64,000 nucleotides of DNA from Bacteroides clarus YIT 12056 (GCF_900129655.1 NZ_FQWK01000005.1:372001-436000), one strand, 5' to 3'. Positions 15,801-25,273 are shown, numbered from the stretch's first letter. Notes: generated from the sequence alone by a model not told the origin. Made by a program: numbers and translations.

Positions 15801-17951
15801 TTATTTTTCTTTCTTTTCCGGTCTTTCTTGTCTTTCCGGTCTTGGAAGCAATACTTTGCGGGACAGTTTGAATTTACCGGTTTTCGGATCGATGTCGAGT
15901 AACTTCACGTCGATTTCGTCACCTTCCTTGATTCCGGCTTCTTCTACCGTTTCCAAACGTTTCCAGTCAATTTCGGAAATGTGGAGTAAACCGTCTTTAC
16001 CCGGCAAGAACTCAACGAATGCACCGTAAGGCATGATGGAACGTACTTTACCTTTGTAGACTTCGCCTACTTCCGGTACGGCTACGATACCCTTGATGAT
16101 ACGCATTGCGTCGTCAATGGATTTCTTGTTGGTTCCGGCAATTTCAATTCTACCGATGTTGTCTATTTCTTCAATGGTGATCGTTGCGCCGGTCTCTTCC
16201 TGCATTCCTTGGATAATCTTTCCGCCCGGGCCGATTACAGCGCCGATGAATTCTTTAGGAATAGTCATGGTTTCGATGCGGGGAGCATGCGGTTTCAGGT
16301 CGTCATGCGGTTCCGCGATACATTCGGTGATTTTGCTCAGAATGTATTCGCGTCCTTCTTTAGCCTGCAGCAATGCCTTTTCAAGGATTTCATAAGACAG
16401 ACCGTCTACCTTGATATCCATCTGGGTAGCAGTGATACCATCTTTTGTACCGGTTACCTTGAAGTCCATATCGCCAAGGTGGTCTTCATCACCGAGGATG
16501 TCGGACAGTACGGCATATTTTTCTTCGCCTGCGTTCTTAATCAATCCCATCGCGATACCGGATACGGGTTTCTTGATTTTTACACCGGCATCCATCAGAG
16601 CCAATGTTCCGGCACATACGGTAGCCATGGAAGAAGAACCGTTTGATTCGAGAATATCGGATACAACACGTACTACGTACGGATAGTCGGCAGGAATTTG
16701 TCCTTTCAATGCACGCCATGCAAGGTGACCGTGACCGATTTCGCGACGGCCTACGCCACGCTGTGCTTTAGCTTCACCCGTAGAGAACGGCGGGAAGTTG
16801 TAGTGCAACAAGAAACGTTCTTTTCCGTGTTCCAAAACGTCGTCGATGATCTTTTCGTCCAGTTTTGTTCCTAAAGTAACGGTAGACAAAGACTGGGTTT
16901 CACCACGCGTGAAGATGGCGGAGCCGTGAGGGCCGGGCAGATAACCGATTTCACACCAGATAGGACGGATTTCGGTAGTCTTACGTCCGTCGAGACGTTT
17001 GCCTTCGTCCAGAATAGAACGGCGCATGGCCTCTTTCTCAACATCGTGATAGTAACGGTCGATAAGCGGAGCTTTTTCTTCCAGCTCTTCTTCGCTGAAC
17101 TGCGCTTTGAATTCTTCGCGGATGGCATCGAAAGCATCCATGCGTTCGTGCTTGTTCTTATTGCCGGAAGCGGCGATTGCATAAGCCTTGTCATAGCAAG
17201 CGTCGTGAACAGCCTTGCGGAGCTCTTCGTCGTTTACTTCGTGGCAGTATTCGCGTTTTACGGTAGAACCGACCTCTTCTGCCAACTCCATCTGGGCTTT
17301 ACATTGTATCTTGATCGCTTCGTGAGCGGCTTTCATGGCTTCCAGCAAATCTTTTTCGGACACTTCGTCCATTTCACCCTCTACCATCATGATGTTCTCA
17401 TAAGTGGCGCCTACCATAAGGTCCATATCGGCTTTCTCCAGTTGCTCGAAAGTAGGGTTGATAACGAATTCACCGTTGATACGCGCTACACGTACTTCGG
17501 AAATCGGTCCGTTGAAAGGAATATCTGAAACTGCGAGGGCGGCAGAAGCTGCAAGTCCTGCCAATGCGTCCGGCATGTCAACGCCGTCTGCTGAGAAGAG
17601 GATGATGTTTACATATACCTCTGCATGAAAATTGTCGGGGAATAAAGGGCGGAGAGCACGGTCTACGAGGCGGCAAGTAAGGATTTCATAATCGGAAGCG
17701 CGACCTTCGCGTTTTGTAAAACCTCCGGGGAAACGTCCGAATGCGGAGAATTTTTCTTTGTACTCTACCTGTAACGGCATGAAATCTGTTCCGGGAACTG
17801 CGTCCTTGGCGGCACAAACAGTAGCTAGAAGCATGGTGTTGCCCATACGAAGCATTACAGAACCGTCTGCCTGTTTTGCCAGCTTTCCCGTTTCGAGCGT
17901 GATGGTTCTGCCATCAGGAAGCTCGATCGTCTTAACAATTGGGTTAATCAT
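15801..17951 (-). CDS. pnp: Polyribonucleotide nucleotidyltransferase (PNPase)
   Basis: A 716-residue phosphorolytic 3'-5' exoribonuclease of the RNA degradosome type. Two RNase PH domains (about 1-230 and 310-545) flank an alpha-helical linker; the catalytic site region is [20 protein letters not shown], with the SSMA active-site serines. Then a KH domain with [17 protein letters not shown] and an S1 domain with [20 protein letters not shown] close the chain, followed by a short Arg/Glu/Lys tail. ATG 17951 ([11 protein letters not shown]) is the family start; the 37 upstream codons are untranslated. A reverse-strand TATCTTTG at 17990-17997 is the likely -7 box. Confidence 0.97.
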   Translation of the reverse strand: MINPIVKTIELPDGRTITLETGKLAKQADGSVMLRMGNTMLLATVCAAKDAVPGTDFMPLQVEYKEKFSAFGRFPGGFTKREGRASDYEILTCRLVDRALRPLFPDNFHAEVYVNIILFSADGVDMPDALAGLAASAALAVSDIPFNGPISEVRVARINGEFVINPTFEQLEKADMDLMVGATYENIMMVEGEMDEVSEKDLLEAMKAAHEAIKIQCKAQMELAEEVGSTVKREYCHEVNDEELRKAVHDACYDKAYAIAASGNKNKHERMDAFDAIREEFKAQFSEEELEEKAPLIDRYYHDVEKEAMRRSILDEGKRLDGRKTTEIRPIWCEIGYLPGPHGSAIFTRGETQSLSTVTLGTKLDEKIIDDVLEHGKERFLLHYNFPPFSTGEAKAQRGVGRREIGHGHLAWRALKGQIPADYPYVVRVVSDILESNGSSSMATVCAGTLALMDAGVKIKKPVSGIAMGLIKNAGEEKYAVLSDILGDEDHLGDMDFKVTGTKDGITATQMDIKVDGLSYEILEKALLQAKEGREYILSKITECIAEPHDDLKPHAPRIETMTIPKEFIGAVIGPGGKIIQGMQEETGATITIEEIDNIGRIEIAGTNKKSIDDAMRIIKGIVAVPEVGEVYKGKVRSIMPYGAFVEFLPGKDGLLHISEIDWKRLETVEEAGIKEGDEIDVKLLDIDPKTGKFKLSRKVLLPRPERQERPEKKEK

Positions 17952-17989
17952 AAAAAATGTTTTATATCTATTTTCTTTCAAAATTCCCG

Positions 17990-17997
17990 CAAAGATA
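17990..17997 (-). promoter_or_regulatory. -7 element of pnp
   Basis: TATCTTTG on the reverse strand, a full match to the Bacteroides -7 consensus, about 40 bp before the pnp start. A clear -33 box was not found. Confidence 0.5.
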
Positions 17998-18091
17998 CAT
18001 ATTTTATTCGTGTAATGCGGTGGGAATGAGATAAAAAGTTTGTATTTAGCTGTTTTTTGCACTTTTATAAGTGTAAGAAGCGGGAAAATGC

Positions 18092-18121
18092 TTTGACTAA
18101 CCGTGAAAAGGAGTATATTTG
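18092..18121 (+). promoter_or_regulatory. Promoter of the TlpA-like lipoprotein gene
   Basis: TTTG at 18092-18095 and TATATTTG at 18114-18121 with 18 bp between. The start codon lies 30 bp after the -7 box. Confidence 0.6.
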
Positions 18122-18150
18122 CACGTTCTTTTTAGAAAAATACACGAAAT

Positions 18151-19302
18151 ATGAAAAAGATTCTTTTTGTAGCGTTGGCTGCTCTGGGCCTGAGCGCATG
18201 TGATTCCGAACCGAAATTTAAAGTGGAAGGCGAAATATCCGGTGCTGACGGCAAGACGCTTTATCTGGAAGCTTCGGCTTTGGAAGGTATTGTTCCTTTG
18301 GATTCTGTCAAGTTGAAAGGTAACGGTACGTTTGCTTTCAAGCAGACGCGCCCGGTATCTCCGGAATTTTATCGTTTGCGGGTGGATGACAAGGTGATCA
18401 ACTTTTCCATAGATTCTACGGAAACAGTTCGATTGAATGCACCGTATACGGATTTTTCTACGGCTTATACCGTAGAGGGATCGGCCAACAGTGCGAAGAT
18501 AAAAGAACTTACCATGAAACAAATGCAGTTGCAAACCAATGTGAATGCGTTGATTCAGAGCATGCAGGCGCATAAGATGGGTGCGGATGTGTTTGAAGAC
18601 AGCCTTGCTACATTGATGAAGAACTATAAGGATGAAGTGAAGATAAATTATATTTTTGCTGCTCCCAATACGGCTGCCGCTTATTTTGCTTTGTTCCAGA
18701 AGCTGAATAATTATCTGATATTCGACCCGTTGAACAATAAAGATGATGTGAAATGTTTTGCCGCTGTGGCAACCAGCTTGAATAACTACTATCCGCATGC
18801 CGACCGTTCAAAGAATCTTTATAATATCGTGATAAAGGGAATGAAGAATACCCGAACTCCGCAGCAAAAGGTAGTGGAGCTTCCTACAGAAGCTGTTTCG
18901 GAAACGGGCATCATCGACATTAACTTGCGCGATATGAAAGGTAATATGCATAAGTTGAGTGATTTGAAGGGCAAAGCTGTCATTTTGGATTTTACAATCT
19001 ATCAGAGTGCGGTTTCCCCTACACATAATTATATGCTGCGTGATTTGTATGACAAGTATGCCGGACAAGGTTTGGAGATTTATCAGGTTTCTTTGGATGC
19101 GGATGAGCACTATTGGAAAACAACCGCTGATAACTTGCCTTGGGTATGCGTGCGTGATGCCAATGGGGTGTATTCCAGCATAGCTGCCGCTTATAATGTG
19201 CAGTCGCTTCCGGCTGTCTTCCTTATCAATAAAAAGAGTGAATTAAGTGCTCGTGGTGAGTCAATTAAAGATTTGGATGCAGCAGTGAAGGCTCTGTTGT
19301 AA
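18151..19302 (+). CDS. DUF4369/thioredoxin-like (TlpA-type) lipoprotein lacking CxxC
   Basis: A 383-residue lipoprotein with lipobox LGLSAC (Cys17). The N-terminal part (about 22-110) is a DUF4369-type beta domain (FKVEGEISGADGKTLYLEA, DSVKLKGNGTFAF), the middle is helical, and the C-terminal 130 residues form an AhpC/TSA-like thioredoxin fold (INLRDMKGNMHKLSDLKGK, then SLPAVFLINK with the cis-Pro). Bacteroidetes relatives usually have a WCxxC redox centre; here the same place reads DFTIYQSAVSPTHNY with no cysteine. A role as a redox-inactive, perhaps binding, member of the family is inferred. Confidence 0.85.
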   Translation: MKKILFVALAALGLSACDSEPKFKVEGEISGADGKTLYLEASALEGIVPLDSVKLKGNGTFAFKQTRPVSPEFYRLRVDDKVINFSIDSTETVRLNAPYTDFSTAYTVEGSANSAKIKELTMKQMQLQTNVNALIQSMQAHKMGADVFEDSLATLMKNYKDEVKINYIFAAPNTAAAYFALFQKLNNYLIFDPLNNKDDVKCFAAVATSLNNYYPHADRSKNLYNIVIKGMKNTRTPQQKVVELPTEAVSETGIIDINLRDMKGNMHKLSDLKGKAVILDFTIYQSAVSPTHNYMLRDLYDKYAGQGLEIYQVSLDADEHYWKTTADNLPWVCVRDANGVYSSIAAAYNVQSLPAVFLINKKSELSARGESIKDLDAAVKALL

Positions 19303-19357
19303 CGTGTTATAAATTAGAAGATTTCATTTAAATATGTTACAAAGCACTACTTTTTGC

Positions 19358-19388
19358 TTGACACGCATTATTTAAAAGGCTATCTTTG
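19358..19388 (+). promoter_or_regulatory. Promoter of greA
   Basis: TTG at 19358-19360 and TATCTTTG at 19381-19388 with 20 bp between. The start is predicted near 19395, about 100 bp before greA, leaving room for the leader hairpin at 19411-19444. Confidence 0.6.
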
Positions 19389-19410
19389 CAAAGGAAAATA
19401 GGAAAGAGGG

Positions 19411-19444
19411 TTCCAGCATGCTGACCATGTTGGAATTCTTTTTT
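19411..19444 (+). terminator. Terminator-like hairpin inside the greA leader
   Basis: A 10-bp stem (19411-19420 with 19426-19435, one G-T pair) and 5-nt loop, followed by TTCTTTTTT. It lies between the greA promoter and the start codon, so it would end most transcripts after about 50 nt or act as an attenuator. Confidence 0.7.
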
Positions 19445-19493
19445 GTTTATAATACCATTAAAAAAACAATATAAATAATAAGGAGGAAAAAGT

Positions 19494-19958
19494 ATGGCTT
19501 ATATGTCAGAAGAAGGCTACAATAAGTTGTTAGCCGATTTAAAACAGCTGGAAACGGTAGAACGCCCGAAAATTGTGGCAGCTATCGCTGAAGCGCGTGA
19601 CAAGGGTGACTTGTCGGAAAATGCGGAATATGATGCAGCAAAAGAAGCTCAGGGTCTTCTTGAAATGAAAATCAATAAACTGAAGCAGGTGATTGCCGAT
19701 GCCAAGATTATTGATGAGTCCAAGTTGAAGACCGACAGTGTACAGATATTGAATAAGGTGGAACTGAAGAATGTGAAAAATGGTATGAAGATGACTTATA
19801 CTATTGTGTCTGAAAGCGAAGCCAACCTGAAAGAGGGCAAGATTTCTGTAAACACTCCGATTGCACAAGGTTTGCTTGGTAAGAAAGTGGGTGATGTTGC
19901 TGAAATTAAAGTTCCGCAGGGTATGATTAATCTGGAAGTAGTAAACATATCGTTTTAA
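19494..19958 (+). CDS. greA: Transcription elongation factor GreA
   Basis: A 154-residue factor that enters the RNA polymerase secondary channel and stimulates cleavage of backtracked RNA. The N-terminal coiled coil (about 1-75) carries the acidic tip in DKGDLSENAEYDAAKE, and the C-terminal globular domain ends in TPIAQGLLGKKVGDVAEI. Normal length. GGAGG-like purines precede the ATG. The gene has its own promoter and a leader hairpin, and a terminator directly after it. Confidence 0.97.
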   Translation: MAYMSEEGYNKLLADLKQLETVERPKIVAAIAEARDKGDLSENAEYDAAKEAQGLLEMKINKLKQVIADAKIIDESKLKTDSVQILNKVELKNVKNGMKMTYTIVSESEANLKEGKISVNTPIAQGLLGKKVGDVAEIKVPQGMINLEVVNISF

Positions 19959-19962
19959 AGGA

Positions 19963-19997
19963 AAGGCAGGTCCGTATGCGGGCTTGCCTTATTTTAT
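19963..19997 (+). terminator. Terminator after greA
   Basis: An 11-bp stem with two G-T pairs (19963-19973 with 19980-19990), a 6-nt loop, and ATTTTATA after it, starting 5 bp past the greA stop. Some read-through into the HIT gene is likely because that gene has no obvious promoter of its own. Confidence 0.7.
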
Positions 19998-20011
19998 ACA
20001 TATATAAAGTT

Positions 20012-20404
20012 ATGGCAACAATATTCAGCAGAATTATCGCAGGTGAGATACCTTGCTATAAGGTAGCGGAGAATGATAAATTCTTTGCATTTCTTGATAT
20101 TAATCCGTTGGTGAAAGGTCATACGTTGGTCATTCCCAAGCAGGAAGTGGACTATATCTTTGATTTAAGCGACGAGGATTTGGCTGTAATGCATATCTTT
20201 GTAAAGAAAGTGGCATTGGCTATCGGTAAGGCTTTTCCTTGCAAGAAAGTAGGTGAAGCTGTTTTAGGTTTGGAAGTCCCTCATGCACATATCCATCTGA
20301 TTCCTATGCAAGACGAAAAGGATATGATTTTCTCCAATCCGAAGCTGAAATTGACAGATGAAGAATTTAAGGCGGTAGCCGAAGCCATTCGCATGGCACT
20401 CTGA
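20012..20404 (+). CDS. HIT-family nucleotide hydrolase/transferase
   Basis: A 130-residue cytosolic protein with the histidine triad HAHIHLIP (HxHxHxx) near residue 88-95. FSRIIAGEIPCYKV at the start and FLDINPLVKGHTLVIPK are typical of the Hint branch, which hydrolyses adenosine phosphoramidates. ATG 20012 (MATIFSR) is the family start; the 12 residues before it overlap the greA terminator. Confidence 0.93.
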   Translation: MATIFSRIIAGEIPCYKVAENDKFFAFLDINPLVKGHTLVIPKQEVDYIFDLSDEDLAVMHIFVKKVALAIGKAFPCKKVGEAVLGLEVPHAHIHLIPMQDEKDMIFSNPKLKLTDEEFKAVAEAIRMAL

Positions 20405-20435
20405 TAGATTTTATTTCCTCCCCTATATAAAAATG

Positions 20436-20472
20436 AAAGCGGCAGTTGTTATATTCAACTACCGCTTTTTAT
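20436..20472. terminator. Bidirectional terminator between HIT gene and manC
   Basis: Arms AAAGCGGCAGTTG (20436-20448) and CAACTACCGCTTT (20456-20468) pair with a single mismatch, are flanked by A-run and T-run, and separate two convergent genes. Confidence 0.8.
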
Positions 20473-20499
20473 TATACTTTCCTGTTATCGGAGAATCGT

Positions 20500-21585
20500 T
20501 TAAATATAATCATCTCCCAGTTTGATTTGAGCATCGTTTACATACTTACGTATGGAATGTTCTTCATCCTTTTTGCAAATCAGCAGTACATTATCCGATT
20601 CAGCGATGAGGTAGCCTTCCAATCCGTCGATGACGGCAAGTTTGTTTTGCGGAAGAACGACAATATTATTTTTGCTATTGTATAATAGAGACTGGCATTT
20701 CAGAGTAACATTCTCCGATTCATCTTTTTGAGAAAGGTCGTATAAGGAGCCCCATGTTCCTAAATCAGACCAGCCGAAATCGCCCAATGATACATATACA
20801 TTATCTGCTTTCTCCATAATGCCGAAGTCGATGGATACATTAGGACATGCAGGGAAGTTCTCGTCTATGAATTTCTTTTCTTCCGGTGTTCCGTATACAT
20901 CCTTTCCGGCTGCCAGTTTGGTCGCCAATTCGGGCAGAAGTGATTCACCGGCTTTGATGATACTATTGACATTCCACATAAAGAGACCGGCATTCCAATA
21001 AAACTCTCCGCTTTCTACGAAAACCTTGGCTAATTCCAGTTCGGGCTTTTCTGTAAAGGTTTTCACTTTATAGAAGTTGCTGTCTATGTGTTCGGCTATC
21101 TGTATATAGCCATATCCTGTTTCCGGACGATTGGGCTTGATACCAAGAGTTAGAAGTTTGTCCGATTTTGCAACAAATGCCAAACCTTTTTCTATGGCTG
21201 AAAGGAATTCGCTTTCTTTTAGGATGAGATGGTCTGAAGGAGCGACTACTATATTGGCATTCGGATTCAATGCGCGGATATGATAGGCGGCCCATGCAAT
21301 GCATGGAGCTGTGTTTCTACGAGTAGGCTCTAATAAAATCTGTTCAGGTTTTAACTCGGGAAGCTGTTCTTTTACTAAGTCTGCATATAAGTCATTGGTT
21401 ACAACCAGTATGTTCTCTGTAGGAATTACTTTGCTGAATCGATCAAATGTCTGTTGCAATAATGAACGCCCTGTGCCAAAAAAGTCTAGAAATTGTTTCG
21501 GAAGAGTTTTACGGCTGAAAGGCCAGAAACGGCTACCGATTCCACCACCCATGATTACACAGAAATTATCCTTATTGGTTATCAT
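20500..21585 (-). CDS. manC: Mannose-1-phosphate guanylyltransferase
   Basis: A 361-residue cytosolic nucleotidyltransferase making GDP-mannose from mannose 1-phosphate and GTP, the donor for mannose and GDP-fucose in surface glycans. The pyrophosphorylase signature GGGIGSRFWPFSR is at residues 13-25 with KQFLDFFG following; VAPSDHLI and FTEKPELELA mark the sugar-nucleotide site. It has the single catalytic domain only, without the C-terminal phosphomannose isomerase of the two-domain AlgA type. It stands alone, convergent with the HIT gene. Confidence 0.93.
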   Translation of the reverse strand: MITNKDNFCVIMGGGIGSRFWPFSRKTLPKQFLDFFGTGRSLLQQTFDRFSKVIPTENILVVTNDLYADLVKEQLPELKPEQILLEPTRRNTAPCIAWAAYHIRALNPNANIVVAPSDHLILKESEFLSAIEKGLAFVAKSDKLLTLGIKPNRPETGYGYIQIAEHIDSNFYKVKTFTEKPELELAKVFVESGEFYWNAGLFMWNVNSIIKAGESLLPELATKLAAGKDVYGTPEEKKFIDENFPACPNVSIDFGIMEKADNVYVSLGDFGWSDLGTWGSLYDLSQKDESENVTLKCQSLLYNSKNNIVVLPQNKLAVIDGLEGYLIAESDNVLLICKKDEEHSIRKYVNDAQIKLGDDYI

Positions 21586-21688
21586 ATGAAATGTTTTAAA
21601 AGTTTCTGCTAAAGTACTGCATATTTTACAAACAAGGAATGTTTGCAGGATATTTTCTTACTTTTTTCGCTTTTTTTTGCAGAAAGTA

Positions 21689-21718
21689 TTGCAGGTTTCA
21701 AAAAAAGCCGTATCTTTG
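21689..21718 (+). promoter_or_regulatory. Promoter of tRNA-Leu
   Basis: TTG at 21689-21691 and TATCTTTG at 21711-21718 are 19 bp apart. The predicted start is about 18 bp before the tRNA. Confidence 0.6.
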
Positions 21719-21742
21719 CACCGCATTTGAGAAATCAAGCAT

Positions 21743-21826
21743 GCCCAGATGGCGGAATCGGTAGACGCGCTGGTCTCAAACACCAGTGGATTCACTTCCA
21801 TCCCGGTTCGACCCCGGGTCTGGGTA
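21743..21826 (+). tRNA. tRNA-Leu (anticodon CAA)
   Basis: Acceptor arms GCCCAGA and TCTGGGT pair with one G-T; the anticodon loop CTCAAAC gives anticodon CAA, reading UUG. A long variable arm (class II) follows, and the T-loop is TTCGACC. The 3' CCA is not encoded. Confidence 0.95.
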
Positions 21827-21831
21827 CAAAG

Positions 21832-21882
21832 AAAAACGATAAAGCCTTGTAAATTGAACGTTTACAAGGCTTTATCGTTTTT
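21832..21882. terminator. 22-bp perfect hairpin after tRNA-Leu
   Basis: Arms 21832-21853 and 21861-21882 are exact reverse complements around a 7-nt loop, with AAAAA before and TTTTT at the end. It ends the tRNA transcript and can also stop the convergent fimbrillin-like gene. Confidence 0.88.
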
Positions 21883-21907
21883 CTACTGAAACATAACTGA
21901 AACTCTC

Positions 21908-22870
21908 TCACTCAATTATCGGTACATCAATATTTTCGTTTTTTTCATTCCAGTTATCGACAGTAAAGTCACCGGAAGATTCTTCAGAAAAGATATTGCC
22001 CAAACTTAAAGTCAGAGTCAGCTTGGTATTGGCGTTGAGTGGAGAACTCAACGTTTGCTTAAAGCTTTTTACATTACCGTTTTTGAGTGTGATTGTTAAC
22101 TGGAATTCAGATTTGCCGGCGGACGGGAATAACATAACCGTACTATTGCTCATTTGAGTACCGTCTATTGAGCGAGCCAATGGGAAAGCGATTGTACGTG
22201 GTATCCCTTGTGGCTCTCCAGTATAATAATTGAGCTCGCTATAAATATTGGTAATTCGCACGGCTACACTATCTATACTGGAACTCAGTACTGTATCGTC
22301 TTTATCTTTCAAAACAACTTTCAGTCCGGCTACCACTCGCTTTAAAGAGGCTTTGAGGCTTTCACTTCCAATCTTTATCGTTTGTGCTGCATATACCAGG
22401 TCGAATACAGGATAGTAAATGGTGTCGGCCGATATTTTAAATAAGCCAAGAGATTGTTTTGACATATCCAGTCCTATACTGTGAGCCGCTTCTTTTATGG
22501 CGGGATGGGCGTAAACAGGATCCTGATATTTGGGCGTTCCCCAATAAATCATGTTGTAAGTACCTATCGGTAATGAGATTTCTCGATTAATGGATCCGTC
22601 ATAGAAAGTACCGTCCTTTACTTGGTAGTAACCGTAGAAAGGAGACAGCTTTCCTCTTACATAGTTTCCATAGTAGATGGAACTGTTTGCATCACATGGT
22701 ATAACTGTCAGAATACCGGTAAATGAACTTTGTTGTCCGTTGATATTGTCGATACTCATTGCCATGCGCGGACTGATGAGGTGCGAATTGTCCGTAGTGT
22801 TATCCTTGTCATCATCCGAACAGCCTGCTATGAGAACGGCAATACCTATAAACATTATTAATTTTTTCAT
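21908..22870 (-). CDS. Fimbrillin-like (FimB/Mfa2-type) lipoprotein
   Basis: A 320-residue lipoprotein with lipobox LIAGC (Cys17) and a Ser/Asp-rich linker after it. The rest is predicted beta-rich with the repeating pattern of Bacteroidetes fimbrial anchor and fimbrillin proteins (SLPIGTYNMIYWG, LKRVVAGLKVVLKDK, STVMLFPSAGKSEFQLTI). It would be exported and sit on the cell surface. No fimbrial tip or shaft genes are nearby, so it is an orphan. Assignment to the FimB/Mfa2 family is by overall pattern and not by a diagnostic motif. Confidence 0.55.
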   Translation of the reverse strand: MKKLIMFIGIAVLIAGCSDDDKDNTTDNSHLISPRMAMSIDNINGQQSSFTGILTVIPCDANSSIYYGNYVRGKLSPFYGYYQVKDGTFYDGSINREISLPIGTYNMIYWGTPKYQDPVYAHPAIKEAAHSIGLDMSKQSLGLFKISADTIYYPVFDLVYAAQTIKIGSESLKASLKRVVAGLKVVLKDKDDTVLSSSIDSVAVRITNIYSELNYYTGEPQGIPRTIAFPLARSIDGTQMSNSTVMLFPSAGKSEFQLTITLKNGNVKSFKQTLSSPLNANTKLTLTLSLGNIFSEESSGDFTVDNWNEKNENIDVPIIE

Positions 22871-22987
22871 TATCTGTTGAGTTTTAGGTTATTCCCATAG
22901 AGAACATTTTGCAGTTAGAATGGTTCTCTGTCTTAAAAAGAAAAATATGCGGACGTTGTGGTATTGAAGTTAAATCCCATAGATAAC

Positions 22988-23018
22988 TTGTCTTTCGTAT
23001 GTAGATACTGTACATTTG
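22988..23018 (+). promoter_or_regulatory. Promoter of the S12 serine hydrolase gene
   Basis: TTG at 22988-22990 and TACATTTG at 23011-23018 with 20 bp between. It supports the ATG at 23052, since the longer frame opens inside the -7 region. Confidence 0.6.
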
Positions 23019-23051
23019 CGTTATTTGTTCAACGAATTACCGATTATTGTC

Positions 23052-24560
23052 ATGAGGAATAAAATCGTCTCTTTTTTGTCGCTTTTCTGCTTACTGTATT
23101 CTTTTACGCTTTCTGCACAAGTTAATGAACTGCCACGCTCCACGCCTGAGGCGGAGGGTATTCCTTCACAAGCCGTTACTGCCTTATTTGACTCTTTGAT
23201 GTTACTTCCAAAAACCGAAATTCATAGTGTCATGGTACTGCGTTATGGCAAGGTGGTTGCGGAGATTTATCCGGCTCCCTTTGCGCCTGAGTATAGCCAT
23301 ACGATGTATTCCTGTTCCAAAACTTTTGTCAGCGCTGCGGTAGGACTGGCTGTTGCGGACAATCGTCTGCGCTTGACAGACCGTGTTGCTACCTTTTTCC
23401 CGGAATCATTGCCTGATACAATTTCGACCAATTTGGCAGCTATGACCGTGCGAGACTTGCTGACCATGACTTCCGGTATTGCTGCGGACTGGAATATGCG
23501 TAATATTTGTACGGACTGGATACGTACGTTTCTTGCAAAACCAGTCAGAGAACCCGGCAAACAGTTTGAGTATGACTCGATAGCCACTTACCTGCTTTCT
23601 GCCATTGTACAAAAAGTAACGGGGATGACCCTGCTGGATTATCTGAAACTGAAACTTTTCAATCCGATGAATATCATGGAAGTGGCGTGGGAAATCAGTC
23701 CCGAAGGTTACAATACAGGTGGTTGGGGACTTTATATCCAAAGTGAATCGTTGGCCAAGTTCGGTCAACTCTTGTTAAACCGTGGAATGTGGAAAGGCAG
23801 GCAGCTACTCCCTGCATCATGGGTAGAGCAGATGATGACCAAGCAGATGTCTACTTTAGGAGATGATTACGGTTATCAGATGTGGCTTTGCGAATATCCC
23901 GGAGCTGTACGTGCCGATGGAGCACTCGGGCAATATATCCTGATTATCCCGGATAAGGATATGGTAGTGGTTATAACGGAATGTACACGGACCAACGGTC
24001 GTGCACAACGTAGGTTGGTGTGGAACCGTTTGCTGCCTGAAGTGACTGACACCCCCTTAAAAGTCGGTAAGGCTTATGGACAGCTGCAAAAGAAACAACA
24101 ATCCTGCCGGCTCCCTTTTGTGCAAGGTAAGACAATATCCCCCGAAGCACAGATATATAACGGCAAACGTATCACTCTCGAACAGAATAAATTCGGTTGG
24201 CAATCCCTTACACTGAATTTCAAACCAAGAGAAGTTGTAATGACAGTAACGGAAATGAATGATAATACTTACGACCTGCTGTTCGGTTATAAACAATGGC
24301 AAATGGCAGTAATAAAGGCTTATCCTCCTTATTCTATTATCCCAAAAGGACGTTTCTGCGGTATCGAAGGCCCTTTTCGGGTGGCAGGAAGTTATGCTTG
24401 GCCGGCATCAAAAACGCTTGAACTGAAAGTGCATTATGTCAATTGGGTATCAGCTCTTGACCTCGTCTTTCATTTTGACAGAAAGAATGTTGCTCTGACG
24501 GTTCAGGAAAATTATTCATCCGGTACGGGTATGGTTATTAAAGGAAAGGTGTGTGATTAG
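23052..24560 (+). CDS. Secreted serine hydrolase, beta-lactamase/S12 family
   Basis: A 502-residue protein with a signal peptide (hydrophobic 5-20, cleavage after LSA, mature Gln at the new N-terminus). The S12 fold is marked by YSCSK (nucleophile Ser87, general-base Lys90) and by a YxS in FEYDSIATY near residue 178. GNPAGLWWG-like text is present as NTGGWGLYI. The KTG box is not clear (ADGALGQYI occupies its place). Beyond residue 340 a beta-rich C-terminal domain of unknown role follows. Esterase, D-aminopeptidase or penicillin-binding activity are all possible; lactam resistance is not implied. Confidence 0.85.
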   Translation: MRNKIVSFLSLFCLLYSFTLSAQVNELPRSTPEAEGIPSQAVTALFDSLMLLPKTEIHSVMVLRYGKVVAEIYPAPFAPEYSHTMYSCSKTFVSAAVGLAVADNRLRLTDRVATFFPESLPDTISTNLAAMTVRDLLTMTSGIAADWNMRNICTDWIRTFLAKPVREPGKQFEYDSIATYLLSAIVQKVTGMTLLDYLKLKLFNPMNIMEVAWEISPEGYNTGGWGLYIQSESLAKFGQLLLNRGMWKGRQLLPASWVEQMMTKQMSTLGDDYGYQMWLCEYPGAVRADGALGQYILIIPDKDMVVVITECTRTNGRAQRRLVWNRLLPEVTDTPLKVGKAYGQLQKKQQSCRLPFVQGKTISPEAQIYNGKRITLEQNKFGWQSLTLNFKPREVVMTVTEMNDNTYDLLFGYKQWQMAVIKAYPPYSIIPKGRFCGIEGPFRVAGSYAWPASKTLELKVHYVNWVSALDLVFHFDRKNVALTVQENYSSGTGMVIKGKVCD

Positions 24561-24611
24561 CTTCCATTTCCGGTTTTTCTGTATTTTTGCAACGTAATAA
24601 AGAATCAATTT

Positions 24612-25247
24612 ATGATGAACCGTATATTACTTGCACTGAAACATCCTTTCATTTGGCTGTATCGCTTCCGCCACCGTTGCGGTTACGGGGTACATTCACC
24701 TTTCGCTTTCAATTTGATAACACACGTTATCTATGAATCCACTCCTTATTATAAGTATGAGGAGCTGGTAACCGCACAAAAGAAGCTTGCGCCGCAGAAA
24801 GACCGTACGTGGAGTTACGAATCCTTAAAAGTAAAGCGGCTTCTATTCCGTTTAGTGAATTACGCACAACCGACTACAGTTGTGGATGCCGGCAGACAGT
24901 CAGCCTCTTCTCTTTATCTGAAAGCCGCTAAAGAGGGGGCGGATTATACAGCCGCTTCCGAGTTGTCCGAACTTTTTCTGGAGAGTGGCGCTCCTGTCGA
25001 TTTTCTATACTTGCACGATTACCGTCGCCCGGAATTTGTAGAAGAAGTATTCCGTATCTGTATTTCCCGTACTACTAAAACATCCGTTTTTGTAATCGAA
25101 GGTATCCGTTATACATCTCGGATGCGTGCTGTTTGGAAATGTATCAGTCAACACGAAAAGGCTGGTATTACTTTCGACCTTTATGACCTCGGCATTATAT
25201 TCTTTGATAAAACCAAGATAAAACAGGACTACATTGTCAACTTTTGA
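24612..25247 (+). CDS. Methyltransferase-like conserved protein, SAM motif degenerate
   Basis: A 211-residue protein with a basic N-terminus and the block [15 protein letters not shown], which is shared by a Bacteroidetes group annotated as class I SAM-dependent methyltransferases. At the expected glycine-rich SAM loop the sequence is [14 protein letters not shown], which keeps the acidic-turn shape but only one glycine. The fold is likely Rossmann-like; catalytic activity is uncertain. A -7 box TATTTTTG is at 24582-24589. Its stop overlaps the opening of the next frame by 4 bp, so an operon with the adenosyltransferase gene is likely. Confidence 0.6.
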   Translation: MMNRILLALKHPFIWLYRFRHRCGYGVHSPFAFNLITHVIYESTPYYKYEELVTAQKKLAPQKDRTWSYESLKVKRLLFRLVNYAQPTTVVDAGRQSASSLYLKAAKEGADYTAASELSELFLESGAPVDFLYLHDYRRPEFVEEVFRICISRTTKTSVFVIEGIRYTSRMRAVWKCISQHEKAGITFDLYDLGIIFFDKTKIKQDYIVNF

Positions 25248-25273
25248 TTACCTTTAGGCGTTTCAAAGGAAAA

